From: a virus
Length of the DNA stretch: 64,000 nucleotides
Reading direction: 5' to 3' (one strand)
Virus record (IMG/VR): IMGVR_UViG_3300034520_000068
Span: 1 to 64,000 of that record
Both the position numbers and the translations under genes were made by a program. Below, piece by piece: positions 8,712 through 17,607 of this stretch (the stretch's first letter is position 1; each line of letters starts with the position of its first letter). The notes below the pieces were generated by a model. The model did no database searches. It saw nothing but the letters and a program-made list of their open reading frames with translations, and was not told the origin of the DNA.

Positions 8712-10145
8712 TCACCTCCCGAATAAGTCTATAACTTTCTTATCTATTTCTTTTTGTTTGCCTTCAAGCATCTTGATTTTATTGTTGATAACTTCGCTGG
8801 AATCGTTGCTAAAACTTACCCTGACCGTATCAAGCGGCGGAGTTCCAACTGCGTTTTCAACTCCCATTACTTCCTGTGCTGCCTTATTATTATCAATCCA
8901 GTTCATGATTACTGCAATTGCATAGAATTTCTCTTTAAGCAATGCAACATTAATTTTGTCAAGTTCACTCTGCCAATCAACGACATTATGAGTGAATACA
9001 GGAATGGCTTGAATACCCTTCACTCTTAACCATAGTCGGGCTATTTCCTCAATCAGTCGCTTACTACCTCTTTGCAGGGAAAGAATACCCTGTACAAAAA
9101 TTTTCATTTCTACGCTAGACCAGGTCTCTGTCCGTCCTGAGCTTCTATTTTCAAAAATGCCAAGTTGCTTCAAGCCATTTAATGTCTGTATATCCGTTAA
9201 CTCATTTATAGCCCTGAAGTCAACACTTCTTGAAACATTGCTACCCTGTCCTTGATTTCTGTTCACATCATCAAAAGTAACTATATCAGAATCGGGGTGT
9301 ATGTTTTTTAAGGTATTAACGATATTGTCGTATTGTTCTTTAAGCCATGCTTGAAGCTTTGCGGCATCATTTTTTACATGAGCCGGACAGTATTTCATCA
9401 TTCGTTCAAGGTTGATTTGATAGAAGTCCCTTACATAGCCCTGATGATGTAGAACGGCATGTACATCATTAAAAACCTGCAACTGGGAGTCAATAGCCTG
9501 CAATGCAGGAGCCATAATTAAATTACCACGTGGGTCATTCCCATCGGGGTCTGTAGGCACTGCAAATATATTACCCTTACTCAAGTCTATTTTGCCAGAA
9601 TCAAAACCATATTGATACGGTATCCAAACTTTCTTACCATCTCGTTCTTCAAGTTCCCATGTTACGGTACGTGGGTCAATAGGATGGACTTCAACTATAT
9701 CTGTCCTATCTGCATTAACTTCAACCTCGCACATTTGAAGCCCATACAGGATACCGTTTTTATGGAATATATCAATCAAGCCATCGAGTCCCGAATTGCT
9801 GATAGAATTTATCCTTGCCGCAAACTCCCGCCATTGTTCCTCAACATCAGTCAATACAACGCCTTTGCTTCGTGTATTAATGCCGTAAAATTTCATCTGG
9901 TGCCCCTGATTTGCAAGCCTGATGAAATTCCATAGCGCCATAGAAGCATCAGGTGTCTTTTTGACTATAAACTCAATAGCATTGGCTTCATCTGAAATTC
10001 TGCGCAATTCATCAAGCAATTTTGCGCTTCTTGAACGATAAGGGGAAAGTATTGTCCTAATATTACCAGCAGCGGAAACTCGCCCGGTCGGTATGTTCCG
10101 AGGCTCATCCCTGGACCGTGCAAAAATTCTATTCCAAAACGCCAT
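8712..10145 (-). CDS. Portal protein
   Basis: 477 residues in the portal position between terminase-side genes and the protease. The N-terminus (MAFWNRIFARSRDEP) and the stretch with ELRRISDEANAIEFIVKKTPDASMALW match siphophage portals, as do the central FHKNGILYGL region and the C-terminal long helices ending in a charged coiled coil (KIKMLEGKQKEIDKKVIDLF). It forms the dodecameric ring through which DNA is packaged and ejected. Confidence 0.85.
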   Translation of the reverse strand: MAFWNRIFARSRDEPRNIPTGRVSAAGNIRTILSPYRSRSAKLLDELRRISDEANAIEFIVKKTPDASMALWNFIRLANQGHQMKFYGINTRSKGVVLTDVEEQWREFAARINSISNSGLDGLIDIFHKNGILYGLQMCEVEVNADRTDIVEVHPIDPRTVTWELEERDGKKVWIPYQYGFDSGKIDLSKGNIFAVPTDPDGNDPRGNLIMAPALQAIDSQLQVFNDVHAVLHHQGYVRDFYQINLERMMKYCPAHVKNDAAKLQAWLKEQYDNIVNTLKNIHPDSDIVTFDDVNRNQGQGSNVSRSVDFRAINELTDIQTLNGLKQLGIFENRSSGRTETWSSVEMKIFVQGILSLQRGSKRLIEEIARLWLRVKGIQAIPVFTHNVVDWQSELDKINVALLKEKFYAIAVIMNWIDNNKAAQEVMGVENAVGTPPLDTVRVSFSNDSSEVINNKIKMLEGKQKEIDKKVIDLFGR

Positions 10146-10155
10146 AGCATCACCT

Positions 10156-10428
10156 TCATTCCTTTAACTTTTCTATTTCCTCAAGCAACTGCGCCTTTGC
10201 AAGATTGATTATATGCGGACTCTTCTCGATAAGTTCCTTAAGAAATCTCACATCAGACTTATCAACATCAATCTCGCCGTCATTGGTGAGATTAACCGCC
10301 CATGTAATCATCTTTGCAGGCTTGCCGGTAGTAGCAAGAGCCAGCACATTCGCCAGAATATCGCTGAGCTTTTCCGGCAACGGTTCGCCTTTGAGATTCA
10401 ATAGGTTTTTATCAAGGTTAAGTTTCAT
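10156..10428 (-). CDS. Small phage protein upstream of portal
   Basis: 90 residues starting MKLNLDKNLLNLKGEPL. The pattern (short N-terminal beta segment, then DILANVLALA and FLKELIEKSPHIINLAKAQLLEEI helices) is one I associate with small conserved siphophage proteins of unknown role. It overlaps the end of the methyltransferase gene upstream by 11 bases. Confidence 0.65.
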   Translation of the reverse strand: MKLNLDKNLLNLKGEPLPEKLSDILANVLALATTGKPAKMITWAVNLTNDGEIDVDKSDVRFLKELIEKSPHIINLAKAQLLEEIEKLKE

Positions 10429-10984
10429 TTACTTTCGCCTCCGCTTTCTTTGCCAGAGCATACACAAGATATGGTTCTGACGGCTCAGGGCCGAAGCGTT
10501 TGGCCCATTCTGCGCCTGCTAATCCGCTTTTGACAATTTTTAGCCCTGCATCTTTGTGCAATTCCTCAAAATTTGGAATATCAAAATCAAGTTCATTTTT
10601 CCATTCAGCCGTAGTTTTTGCCTTCGCCTTCTTGTATGCAAGGCAGTTTTTATTAGGCACATAGTTCAGTATATATTTTCTGCTCAGTGAGGCCATATTC
10701 TTGATGATTTCCGGTATTTCGCCAATAGGGAAATGCTCAAGTAAACCAGATGAGAATACAAGGTCATATTTCTTCTTACCTTTAGGATTAATCTCTCTTA
10801 TATCAGCTTTAAGCACATCTTTTCTTTGCGGATTCAGGTCTATGCCAGAAACTTCAATATCCATGCTGTGTAATGCTTCAAGCAATTCACCCGACAGGCA
10901 TCCGACTTCAAGCGCCGATTTAATATCAAGCTTATTTACAAGGTTAGCAAATTCCTGTATAAAAGCTTCGTCATTGAATTTCAT
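10418..10984 (-). CDS. Class I SAM-dependent methyltransferase
   Basis: 188 residues from ATG 10984, with GGAGGTTGATTAT just upstream. Motif I (SALEVGCLSGELLEAL), an acidic ribose-binding strand (VSGIDLNP), motif II (YDLVFSSGLLEHF) and a hydrophobic motif III define a Rossmann-fold methyltransferase of the Methyltransf_11/25 type. The substrate cannot be told. It lies next to a glycosyltransferase in a cargo block between terminase and portal, so modification of a glycan or a virion component is possible. Confidence 0.75.
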   Translation of the reverse strand: MKFNDEAFIQEFANLVNKLDIKSALEVGCLSGELLEALHSMDIEVSGIDLNPQRKDVLKADIREINPKGKKKYDLVFSSGLLEHFPIGEIPEIIKNMASLSRKYILNYVPNKNCLAYKKAKAKTTAEWKNELDFDIPNFEELHKDAGLKIVKSGLAGAEWAKRFGPEPSEPYLVYALAKKAEAKVNET

Positions 10985-11005
10985 ATAATCAACCTCCAAA
11001 TGCGT

Positions 11006-11308
11006 TTATTGTGGATTGTTCGGGTCCTGATAAATAAATCCCAACGTTTTCATCCGTTGTTCATGCTTTTGTTTGATAAATTCCTGAGCTTTTTTGATTT
11101 TCTCAGTAGGGAAGTGGTCTTTGGAATAAAGTATTCCTTCCGGGTCGTCCCGATAGTCCCATATACCATTAAGTTTTTCTGTACCATCATCGTCAACAGC
11201 CACTTCCAGAGCTAAGCCAAGCGGATGGAAGAATGCTCGGTTAACTTCTGCAAGAAGCCCCATTTCCCTGAATTCCTTAATATCCATTCTTTTAATCTTG
11301 TTATCCAT
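11006..11308 (-). CDS. Conserved phage protein of unknown function
   Basis: 100 residues from an ATG at 11308 with GGAGG upstream at long spacing; a TTG closer in is the alternative start. The sequence (MGLLAEVNRAFFHPLGLALEV, then WDYRDDPEGILYS) recalls a family of small phage proteins found near head genes, with no known activity. It sits between the glycosyltransferase and methyltransferase genes. Confidence 0.6.
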   Translation of the reverse strand: MDNKIKRMDIKEFREMGLLAEVNRAFFHPLGLALEVAVDDDGTEKLNGIWDYRDDPEGILYSKDHFPTEKIKKAQEFIKQKHEQRMKTLGFIYQDPNNPQ

Positions 11309-11316
11309 AAAATTTA

Positions 11317-12480
11317 TCAACCTCCAACTCCAAACGCATTAATTAAGGCTTTCCATTTGCTTCTCCATATCTCTATATCAAAGCACTCCACGGCAATTTC
11401 ACGATTGCGTTTGCCGAATTTCTCTCGTACATCAGGATTTTTCGCAAGGTAGTCAATATACTGTCCTAAGTCCTCATGGTTCGGGTCGTAAACAATAGCA
11501 TTATAGCCGTGTATAACTGCATCTCCCAAACCTCCAACCGGTGTCGTTATAACGGGTAATCCGCTTGCCATACTCTCAAGCAGGGATAGGCTTAATCCTT
11601 CACAGGATATCGTCGGTATAACCGAAATATCTGCCTGCCGATAAACTTCCGGCATTTCGTCAGTTTCTTTATGCACAAACTTCACATTCTTTCTATCCGA
11701 ATGTGCTTTAACAAAAGCCTGCTCTGCCTTTTCATCATGTGCCTGCCCTACAAGAGTAAAGTTATACTGCGGATAGCGCATGAAGGCTCTTGTAATTTCT
11801 GTACTGCCTCTTAATGCCGTCAATCTTCGGGGGAATAGCACGTTAATGTCTTCCCAATTTTTCTTTTCGGCAGGAGTGAATTTTTTTGTATCAACGTAAT
11901 TGTAGATAATCTGTATCCGCTTTTCTGCACCCGGCTGTATGGCCTGTATAACTTTGCGGACATTGCTGTCCACGCTTACCACCACATCGGGAGCAGTAAA
12001 GCCATAAAGCTGTCGCTTAAAGAATTCTTTCCTATGTTCATCGGTAAGGTTATTGATTATGCTGTTGCCCTGAATATTGTCCCAGTATATGCCGTGAGAA
12101 ATGGCAATGCAGGGGGAGGGAGCATAAGGGTACGCTAAAAAAGTGGCGAAATAAATACGCATATCGTCAAGTGCCGACAACTCATTAAATTGCCAGTTAA
12201 GGTCAGTGCATGTGCTGTATTCCCAGCCACCGTTATTCGGTATCATCACAAACTTTATGCCTTTGTATTCTTTTGCAAATGGAGTATTAATGCCGTAAAA
12301 GGGTTGGTAGACCGTAACAATATGATTCATTGATTGGAGTAAGTGGCACAGGTCCATTAAATATCTTTCGGCTCCGCCAAAGATAATCTTATCTTTGCCC
12401 TTGACAGACTTGCCGTTAATCGTCCTTGTTACTTCCTTGCAATCGTGAAAGAATGGTGATGTTAAGATAGCAATTCTCAC
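11317..12480 (-). CDS. Glycosyltransferase, family 4 (GT-B fold)
   Basis: 387 residues. The N-terminal half carries FGGAERYLMDLCHLL, typical of GT4 acceptor domains. The C-terminal donor domain has the EX7E-type signature (CEGLSLSLLESMASGLPVI about residues 305-325) followed by TPVGGLGDAV. Such enzymes transfer a sugar from a nucleotide-sugar, keeping the anomeric configuration. It lies between terminase and portal genes rather than in a tail-fibre or conversion locus. The target may be capsid protein, host surface glycan or modified DNA. Confidence 0.85.
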   Translation of the reverse strand: MRIAILTSPFFHDCKEVTRTINGKSVKGKDKIIFGGAERYLMDLCHLLQSMNHIVTVYQPFYGINTPFAKEYKGIKFVMIPNNGGWEYSTCTDLNWQFNELSALDDMRIYFATFLAYPYAPSPCIAISHGIYWDNIQGNSIINNLTDEHRKEFFKRQLYGFTAPDVVVSVDSNVRKVIQAIQPGAEKRIQIIYNYVDTKKFTPAEKKNWEDINVLFPRRLTALRGSTEITRAFMRYPQYNFTLVGQAHDEKAEQAFVKAHSDRKNVKFVHKETDEMPEVYRQADISVIPTISCEGLSLSLLESMASGLPVITTPVGGLGDAVIHGYNAIVYDPNHEDLGQYIDYLAKNPDVREKFGKRNREIAVECFDIEIWRSKWKALINAFGVGG

Positions 12481-12500
12481 GCTTTGCGCCTCCTAAATTT

Positions 12501-12671
12501 TTATTTTGTTATAGTTTCAAGGCAATCAACCCATATGCCTCCAAAACGCTCCTGCTTTTTGCCGCATATAAGGCATCTTCGCTTATAAAACTTTGTTTTA
12601 GCATGATAAAGGCTTATTGCCCAGTAAGACCATCGATGCAAGCCTATTTTGCATAATAAACGTCTGAACAT
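12501..12671 (-). CDS. Small zinc-ribbon-like protein
   Basis: 56 residues from ATG 12671, with AGGCAGGCG upstream. The N-terminus MFRRLLCKIGLHRW with a later CLICGK forms a Cys/His set that could bind one zinc. Function unknown. It starts the cargo block that contains the glycosyltransferase. Confidence 0.55.
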   Translation of the reverse strand: MFRRLLCKIGLHRWSYWAISLYHAKTKFYKRRCLICGKKQERFGGIWVDCLETITK

Positions 12672-12701
12672 TGGAATCGCCTGCCTTTCGCCTCCCATAT
12701 C

Positions 12702-12744
12702 AAAAAAGATGTGCGCCGCACGTAGGAATGAGTGGGAGGCGCAC
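12702..12744 (-). terminator. Rho-independent terminator after DNA methyltransferase
   Basis: GTGCGCC (12711-12717) pairs with GGCGCAC (12738-12744); the minus-strand transcript continues ATCTTTTTTG. It separates the methyltransferase from the following zinc-ribbon/glycosyltransferase genes. Confidence 0.65.
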
Positions 12745-12765
12745 CCCTATGCAAGTCCCCGTTAT

Positions 12766-13617
12766 TCACGGCGCACAAACTTTGTTGCTTGGTATTTTTA
12801 TTACCTTATCTTCATCCCAACCATATTGCTTCAGTCTAGGTATGCATATTTCATTTATGTATTCTGCGGAAATATCTATGCCAATAAATTTTCTATTATT
12901 TAGCCATGCCATCTTACAAGTAGTTCCTGCCCCACACATGGGGTCCAAAACTATATCGCCAGGGTTACTCCACGATATGATATGGTCGGCGGCTAGTTGT
13001 TCGGGAAAGACAGCTGGGTGTTTATAAGCATATTCATCTTTGGTTACTTTCCATTTTCCTACACTGTAAAGCCATACATTACCCCTAACTCCATATTTTT
13101 TTATTGTTCTATTTGTTTTATTTTTAACTGCTGAACATGGTTTAAGTGTTCCATCTGGATTTCTATCAGTGCCTCTTATTTTTACACCATATGTTTTATT
13201 TGATTTATCAGCTATCAAATTAACAGTTTTAGGTTTACCCTTGCTAAATACAAACATGTATTCAAACATAGGATAATACCTATTTGTTTCAGGAAAAGGG
13301 CAAGCATCTTTCTGATATATCATAGTGTCGTGTAGATTGAAACCAATTTCTTTGAAATATAATGCTTGCCTGAAGCTTGTTCCAGTTTCACTTCCATTTA
13401 TAGTTGCATCGCCGACAACCCAAACTACTACGCCACCTCTTTTAATAATTCTGTATAATTCTTTAATCATAGCTTGATAATCAAATTCAAAACCGTTATA
13501 AGTTCTTAAATTATCATAAGGTGGGCTAGTAATAGTTAAATCAATAAAATTATCCGGTATATTTTCACGCATAAATTTTACTGCTTCGCTTATGTAAAAT
13601 TGATTCAATTCAAGCAT
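12766..13617 (-). CDS. DNA N6-adenine or N4-cytosine methyltransferase (beta class)
   Basis: 283 residues from ATG 13617 (MLELNQFYISEA), typical of this family's start; in-frame GTG codons 12-18 bases upstream are alternatives. The catalytic motif TSPPY comes first (residues 30-34) and the SAM-binding motif DPMCGAGTT near residues 225-233, the beta-class order. It probably protects phage DNA from host restriction. No partner endonuclease is visible. It is flanked by terminators on both sides, as expected of an inserted cargo gene. Confidence 0.88.
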   Translation of the reverse strand: MLELNQFYISEAVKFMRENIPDNFIDLTITSPPYDNLRTYNGFEFDYQAMIKELYRIIKRGGVVVWVVGDATINGSETGTSFRQALYFKEIGFNLHDTMIYQKDACPFPETNRYYPMFEYMFVFSKGKPKTVNLIADKSNKTYGVKIRGTDRNPDGTLKPCSAVKNKTNRTIKKYGVRGNVWLYSVGKWKVTKDEYAYKHPAVFPEQLAADHIISWSNPGDIVLDPMCGAGTTCKMAWLNNRKFIGIDISAEYINEICIPRLKQYGWDEDKVIKIPSNKVCAP

Positions 13618-13646
13618 TGAACCATTGCTCACCACCTTTTAAGTAT

Positions 13647-13675
13647 GAGAAAAGGGCGGTGAGTGATTCCCGCCC
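13647..13675 (-). terminator. Terminator-like hairpin after large terminase
   Basis: GGGCGG (13654-13659) pairs with CCGCCC (13670-13675), followed in the transcript by TTTTCTC. It starts right after the terminase stop codon and isolates the methyltransferase gene. Confidence 0.5.
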
Positions 13676-15256
13676 TTATGCTATCTTGTCAATTCCGCCA
13701 ATAAGCCCTACCCAGGGCAGCGCCATATCAGGCAACATAAAATCGGCAAAACAGAAATAGGCCGCACTGATATGGTCATCATGACCATCGTTGCTTCCGT
13801 TTTCATATTTTGTAGTTCCTGTGCTTCTTGTAATGCTGATATAGTCTTTGAATTGATTTTCAACTTCCTGCGACCACGGAATTTCGCAATATCTTTGCTC
13901 GATTATAACCGCAAGATTTTCAACAAGCCTTTCTTTGTTGTTTCCTTGTTCGTTTATCGGATTACATGGCACTCCACGCTTAGTTAATTGAGATTCGATT
14001 GTTTCACCAAGACCTGTTTTGCCAAAATTGCATGAAGCACCATTGTATTTTCTTGAATAATATGCAATTCTGTCCCATTGGCCGTCCCAGCTCAAGCCGG
14101 CCATCGTCTCTATTTTAACAACACGTCCTTTACTATTTCTAATCCATATAACAGGGTCGTCAACAGATTTGCCGGGGTCATATCCCATAGTGTATATTTC
14201 AAAAGGTTCCGGTTCGCTCCATGCATCTCTTTGCTCCTTCGGTAAATCCTCAAGTTTGACAAAACATCTGTCGATGTTCGGAAATACGGCATTGACGTTC
14301 GATATAAATTCTGCCAGATAATCCTGACGGTATCTTTTATCCGACATTCTTCGAATCAAATTCTCTTTATAAGTTCTACCGTTTTTGGTTATCTGTTCAC
14401 CACGTGCAGCCATAAGCGGATTGTCCCATGTGGTGAATCGCCAGCTTTCCCAATCGGGGTCCCAATCTGAAGTTCCTTTTTGTCCCCATTTCCACATCTT
14501 ATAAAAGTAATTCATGCCTAAAGGGGAGGAATTGATTAATGCAACACCGCCTTTGCCGTTTAATCCACGCCCCGGAGAATTCAAACGGCCTTCAAGATTC
14601 GCCCATACATCTTCGAGGTCGGCTATCCTTGCGGCTTCAGTAATAGTTACAATATCAAGGCCAACACCGACCAATGCTTCGGGGTCATATGCTGAATGTA
14701 CTTCTATTATACCGCCGTTTATCGTTTCAATCGTTCTTGTGGTCTTTGATACGTCAACAACGATTTCCTTCGGCAAATTGCCAAGTAATTCACGCCAATT
14801 CTGGTTTGCGATTCTGTCTGTAGGAGCAATTATCCACCATAAGGCATGAGGAATAATGCTTGACGGTCTGTCCTCGTTTAAGCAGGCAATAAAGTACTTT
14901 ATGCCTTCCATGATGGAGCATCTATCCTTGCCCCACCTGATTCCCGCCGCAATAACCTTAAATCTTGCATTGCTCTCATGCACCAATTTTTGTCCCCAAT
15001 GCGGCTCATATTCGACGGCAATGTTCAGACCGCCTCTGACATTTTGCATACGGCATTGAGGACAAGTGCGAAAGGAAGTATAAGCATCATACTCAGGGCG
15101 GTATACCTGCGAGAACGGTTTTCCACATTGTTGACAAATAGAAACTCTATCGCTCGTTGAATGTTTTATAAGCTTTTCATTTTTTTGAGTGATTATGCTT
15201 ACAGAACCGCCTTTTCGAGGCATAAGACCACCACCAATAAAAACCCCGTCATTCAT
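13676..15256 (-). CDS. terL: Terminase large subunit
   Basis: 526 residues. An N-terminal zinc ribbon (C41, C44, C65, C68) precedes the ATPase. Walker A is GIRWGKDR (about 105-112) and Walker B is LDIVTITEA (200-208). The RNase-H-like nuclease begins at MGYDPG (D360) and ends with the acidic NDGHDDH cluster near residue 495. It cuts and pumps DNA into proheads through the portal. The ATG at 15256 overlaps the upstream stop as ATGA; ATG 15223, with GGTGGTGG upstream, is an equally good start. The added zinc ribbon is less common. Confidence 0.92.
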   Translation of the reverse strand: MNDGVFIGGGLMPRKGGSVSIITQKNEKLIKHSTSDRVSICQQCGKPFSQVYRPEYDAYTSFRTCPQCRMQNVRGGLNIAVEYEPHWGQKLVHESNARFKVIAAGIRWGKDRCSIMEGIKYFIACLNEDRPSSIIPHALWWIIAPTDRIANQNWRELLGNLPKEIVVDVSKTTRTIETINGGIIEVHSAYDPEALVGVGLDIVTITEAARIADLEDVWANLEGRLNSPGRGLNGKGGVALINSSPLGMNYFYKMWKWGQKGTSDWDPDWESWRFTTWDNPLMAARGEQITKNGRTYKENLIRRMSDKRYRQDYLAEFISNVNAVFPNIDRCFVKLEDLPKEQRDAWSEPEPFEIYTMGYDPGKSVDDPVIWIRNSKGRVVKIETMAGLSWDGQWDRIAYYSRKYNGASCNFGKTGLGETIESQLTKRGVPCNPINEQGNNKERLVENLAVIIEQRYCEIPWSQEVENQFKDYISITRSTGTTKYENGSNDGHDDHISAAYFCFADFMLPDMALPWVGLIGGIDKIA

Positions 15257-15414
15257 TCCTCGTAATATAATATTTGTCCGCATTTAGGGCAAGCTACAAC
15301 ATCATGGTAACTTCCATCATCTTCAACCACAATGTCATAATCAAGTTCATCATTAGGACACCTACAATATGGGCAATTATCATGGAAATTCCATAATAAA
15401 TATTTATCATCCAT
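15253..15414 (-). CDS. Small zinc-ribbon protein upstream of terminase
   Basis: 53 residues with CPYCRC near residue 15 and CPKCGQ near residue 42, a four-Cys zinc ribbon. It ends in an ATGA overlap with the terminase gene, so the two are translationally coupled. The ribosome site (GGATGTGAG) is moderate. Zinc-ribbon accessory proteins next to TerL may contact DNA or the packaging motor, but no function is proven. Confidence 0.7.
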   Translation of the reverse strand: MDDKYLLWNFHDNCPYCRCPNDELDYDIVVEDDGSYHDVVACPKCGQILYYEE

Positions 15415-15507
15415 AAACTCACATCCATTTTTTTATACAAGGCCAGCCCCGCCCTGCTGATAAAATGCCTTGTCATACCCGCCTGTAAACAGGCACGCCA
15501 AAAATCT

Positions 15508-15630
15508 TTATAGCAATTCCAAAAAAATCGCACACAACATGCAAAATGATGCTATATCGAATCTATCCCTGATAACGCAAACAATAGATGCAATTAAGCT
15601 TAAAAGAATAAGTATATAACGAATAATCAT
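15508..15630 (-). CDS. Small membrane protein
   Basis: 40 residues from ATG 15630, with AAGGGAGG at ideal spacing. It has two hydrophobic stretches (IIRYILILLSLIASIVCVI and a second around residues 27-40) separated by RDRFD, fitting a tiny two-pass membrane protein. Function unknown. Confidence 0.6.
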   Translation of the reverse strand: MIIRYILILLSLIASIVCVIRDRFDIASFCMLCAIFLELL

Positions 15631-15642
15631 CTTGACCCTCCC

Positions 15643-16575
15643 TTAATAATCATTCTTCCGGGCAATAAAAAACGGCACGAATTCGGATTTAAACCGTTCA
15701 ACCGTGCCATCCTTGCCAATATGCACTTCTACAATCCAGCCGCCAATCTTCGGCATTATCCCTTTACGTTTCAAAAATGGTGTTTGCCCCTCAAAGCATC
15801 CGCATTGCAATATATGTATATTTCGTTCGAATAAATATTCTGACTGGTGCCAATGGCCCAATAGCATAATGTTTGGTTTATCGCCGCCGATAAATCCTGC
15901 CGCTATTTTCTGTGGCTTGTAACTCACGGCATAGGCTTGTCCGGAATCTGGATGAAGTAAATATATCCTTGTATTTTCGCCTATCTTCACCCATGCAGCC
16001 CACTTCCCTAGATAATTTAGGTCCGGCCTTTTGAGTGATATTTTCTCCCCCGGGTCCACGCCACGGCTTTTGTAATAGGATAGGTCGTGATTTCCGGTGA
16101 TGAAATGTGTTGTTATTCCCGGCCTTGATGGATATTTGTCTATGATATAATCTACCTGATTATCAAATCCCACATTGAATATTTCGTATATCTGCCCCGA
16201 ATACATTCCCTCACCTGCTGTAATGTCGCCAGCGTGGTAAACATCGCTGACACCCTCCGCCGCAAATATATCATACATTCGGTTCAGGTGAGTGAGTTGT
16301 TGCTCTCGTGAGTTCAAGTGAGTATCACTAACCACACCGAATTTGTATGTCCGGCTTTGGGTAAAATCGTATTCCTTATCTTCGGGAGGGGGTAATGGCC
16401 TTTGTCGCTGGTCGATTTTCTTTTTCTTTTTATCTATGTTCCTTACCGCTGTCCGTATTGTTTGGTCGGGCTTGTTTTTAAGGTCCGGAAATTGTGTTCT
16501 GATTTCATCGTATAATTCTGTCCAACTCAAGCCTTCTTCTCGTTTCAGCCTCCAAGCTTCTTCTCTCCAGTTCAT
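15643..16575 (-). CDS. Calcineurin-like metallophosphoesterase with N-terminal HTH
   Basis: 310 residues. Residues 1-50 (EEAWRLKREEGLSWTELYDEI) look like a helix-turn-helix or SANT-like region. The metallophosphoesterase blocks are SDTHL, AGDIT, GNHD and LGHWH in order, giving the two-metal site. Enzymes of this kind hydrolyse phosphodiesters in DNA, RNA or nucleotides. It lies between a deoxyribosyltransferase-like gene and terminase, so a role in DNA processing before packaging is plausible. Confidence 0.85.
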   Translation of the reverse strand: MNWREEAWRLKREEGLSWTELYDEIRTQFPDLKNKPDQTIRTAVRNIDKKKKKIDQRQRPLPPPEDKEYDFTQSRTYKFGVVSDTHLNSREQQLTHLNRMYDIFAAEGVSDVYHAGDITAGEGMYSGQIYEIFNVGFDNQVDYIIDKYPSRPGITTHFITGNHDLSYYKSRGVDPGEKISLKRPDLNYLGKWAAWVKIGENTRIYLLHPDSGQAYAVSYKPQKIAAGFIGGDKPNIMLLGHWHQSEYLFERNIHILQCGCFEGQTPFLKRKGIMPKIGGWIVEVHIGKDGTVERFKSEFVPFFIARKNDY

Positions 16576-16590
16576 CTACCCACCTCGCTT

Positions 16591-16992
16591 TTAGCAATAC
16601 ATAGCTACAATATAGTCCAATGCATCTTCCAAAGTTTCAAAATGCTTTGTTACATGCGCCTTTATCCATACACTTTCGTTGTATTCAGCCCTGCCCCACG
16701 TTATCACGGGCTTCCCTTTCATGGCGGCATATACTATTTCGCCTATGGTGCCGGGAGAAGGCTCCCGGTAATCCATCTCTGCCAGGATTATATCGGATTT
16801 ATCTATGTAATATTTGTTTCGTATAACGATTTCCTGTGGCTCGTATTGGCCGTTTATGTCAAATCCTTCTAAGGGATTATGTGCTTTAATTCCCACCCGA
16901 AGTAAACTAAAAATGGCTTTCACACGCCATTTGCTCGCTTCGGCCTGAGTTAAGCCGGATATTTTACCTGCAAGATATATCAGCATCGACAT
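16591..16992 (-). CDS. Nucleoside 2-deoxyribosyltransferase-like protein
   Basis: 133 residues. IYLAGKISG at the N-terminus, DKSDIILAEMD in the middle and SPGTIGEIVYAAMKGKPVI match the nucleoside deoxyribosyltransferase / MazG-associated fold, which exchanges or cleaves bases on deoxynucleosides. It overlaps the DUF1599-type gene upstream by 29 bases, suggesting a joint nucleotide-modification role. Catalytic Glu assignment is tentative. Confidence 0.7.
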   Translation of the reverse strand: MSMLIYLAGKISGLTQAEASKWRVKAIFSLLRVGIKAHNPLEGFDINGQYEPQEIVIRNKYYIDKSDIILAEMDYREPSPGTIGEIVYAAMKGKPVITWGRAEYNESVWIKAHVTKHFETLEDALDYIVAMYC

Positions 16993-17308
16993 CCTCCTTT
17001 AACGGTAATGTAAATGTCCCTTTCCGTAGCATGAGGGCTATAATTGCATAATTGGCGGCATCTCTCCACGTATCGTCAAGGCTTTCATTTTTAGGCTCTT
17101 TTTTGCCCAACAGGTTCTTGAGCCTTGCCACCTTATCATTAAGCCTCACCAATACGCCGTATTCGCCAAAGTCCATTATGTTCCGGTGCCCGTAATCCCT
17201 TTGTTTGTTTATCATCAGTTCTCGAAGTTCGGCCATGACTTCATCAACGGCATCCTCGAAGGTTTTATGGCCTTTGGGTATTGGTGGTAACATCAATTTT
17301 CTTTCCAT
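16964..17308 (-). CDS. DUF1599 / nucleotide-modification-associated protein
   Basis: 114 residues. The block with RDYGHRN, FGEYGVLVRLNDKVARLKNLL and ESLDDTWRDAANYAIIAL is the conserved core of DUF1599, also called Nmad1. That family is found near phage base-modification genes and proposed to act on modified nucleotides. The overlapping deoxyribosyltransferase-like gene supports a nucleotide-handling pair. Confidence 0.75.
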   Translation of the reverse strand: MERKLMLPPIPKGHKTFEDAVDEVMAELRELMINKQRDYGHRNIMDFGEYGVLVRLNDKVARLKNLLGKKEPKNESLDDTWRDAANYAIIALMLRKGTFTLPLKEDVDADISCR

Positions 17309-17349
17309 GATAATCCGCCTCCTGTATTATTTAAAATTAGCCTTATTCA

Positions 17350-17583
17350 TCATTCCTTAACAATCAATTTATCTGCCAGCAGTTCCAATAGCTTCTTGAT
17401 AAAAGCCTTATCATCCTGACTGTCCATACATTCACTATACCCTGATAATTCGCCATCTTCTTTTATGATTGTATATTCACCAAAACCTATATCCGAAGAC
17501 CAAAGGATTTTAAAACCTTTATTAAAAAATTCAAGGTCATCGATTTGCAAATTGATTTTATTTACATCATGCTTGCGTGGCAT
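17350..17583 (-). CDS. Hypothetical protein
   Basis: 77 residues from ATG 17583, with AAGGTGATT upstream. Mixed alpha/beta, acidic, beginning MPRKHDVNKINLQIDDLEFF. No motif recognised. It lies between the release-factor-like and DUF1599-type genes. Confidence 0.6.
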   Translation of the reverse strand: MPRKHDVNKINLQIDDLEFFNKGFKILWSSDIGFGEYTIIKEDGELSGYSECMDSQDDKAFIKKLLELLADKLIVKE

Positions 17584-17607
17584 ATAAATCACCTTTTTAA
17601 AATATTT

